NCBI GenBank assembly: GCA_000434635.1
Contig: HF988089.1
Coordinates: 1 to 6,066, forward strand
Origin: Firmicutes bacterium CAG:110
GTDB taxonomy: Bacteria; Bacillota; Clostridia; Oscillospirales; Oscillospiraceae
Length of the DNA: 6,066 nucleotides
Direction: 5' to 3'
The position numbers and the translations under genes were made by a program. Each line of letters begins with the position of its first letter. The stretch's first letter is position 1. A model generated the notes under the pieces. The model made no database searches. It was not told the DNA's origin and saw nothing but the letters and a program-made list of their open reading frames with translations. Shown here piece after piece: positions 6,040 to 6,066 of this stretch.

Positions 6040-6066
6040 TAAAATCGTGTCGGAGTGAACAGCTCC
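6040..6066 (+). other. Start of the downstream intergenic region, cut by the window edge
   Basis: A second in-frame-adjacent TAA follows the small gene at once (TAATAA). CGGAG at 6051-6055 could be the ribosome binding site of a further operon gene starting beyond 6066. There is no terminator hairpin in these 27 bases, so the operon may continue. Confidence 0.3.

Overview
The window carries one co-directional operon on the + strand encoding the membrane and ATPase parts of a peptide/nickel-type (Opp/Dpp) ABC importer. The order is oppB, oppC, oppD, oppF, followed by a 56-codon gene for a small membrane protein. The coding DNA is moderately GC-rich with C/G-biased third positions. Strong AGGAGG-type ribosome binding sites, a near-consensus housekeeping promoter and the style of the Opp proteins suggest a Gram-positive Clostridia genome, perhaps a gut Oscillospiraceae-like organism. 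That placement is inference; no rRNA or marker gene is present.

Layout: 1-181 has no gene I can support and holds only an AT-rich inverted repeat. A promoter (TTGCTT, 17 bp, TAGAAT) lies at 182-210 and gives a leader of about 77 nt with a possible stem-loop. oppB (294-1322) is an ordinary permease. oppC (1337-3280) is about twice the usual length because a roughly 315-residue RCC1-like domain with seven repeat units sits between TM1 and the conserved FGTDxxGRDVF segment, on the predicted extracellular side. oppD (3280-4308) is an ordinary ATPase. oppF (4283-5869) is an ATPase with all catalytic motifs, but about 180 extra, mostly helical and charged residues lie between Walker A and the Q-loop. 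A translationally coupled ORF (5869-6039) encodes a single-pass membrane peptide. The last 27 bases hold no complete feature.

How the genes work together: OppB and OppC should form the membrane channel, and OppD and OppF the cytosolic ATPase heterodimer. Genes abut or overlap (14-nt gap, 1-nt, 26-nt and 1-nt overlaps), which suggests coupled translation and fixed stoichiometry. No substrate-binding protein gene is present, so the receptor must be encoded outside the window. The notable point is that two core subunits of one importer carry large extra domains, one predicted outside (propeller on OppC) and one inside (helical insert in OppF). This looks like an elaborated Opp variant, possibly with a built-in extracellular docking or capture module. 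The substrate cannot be read from the sequence.
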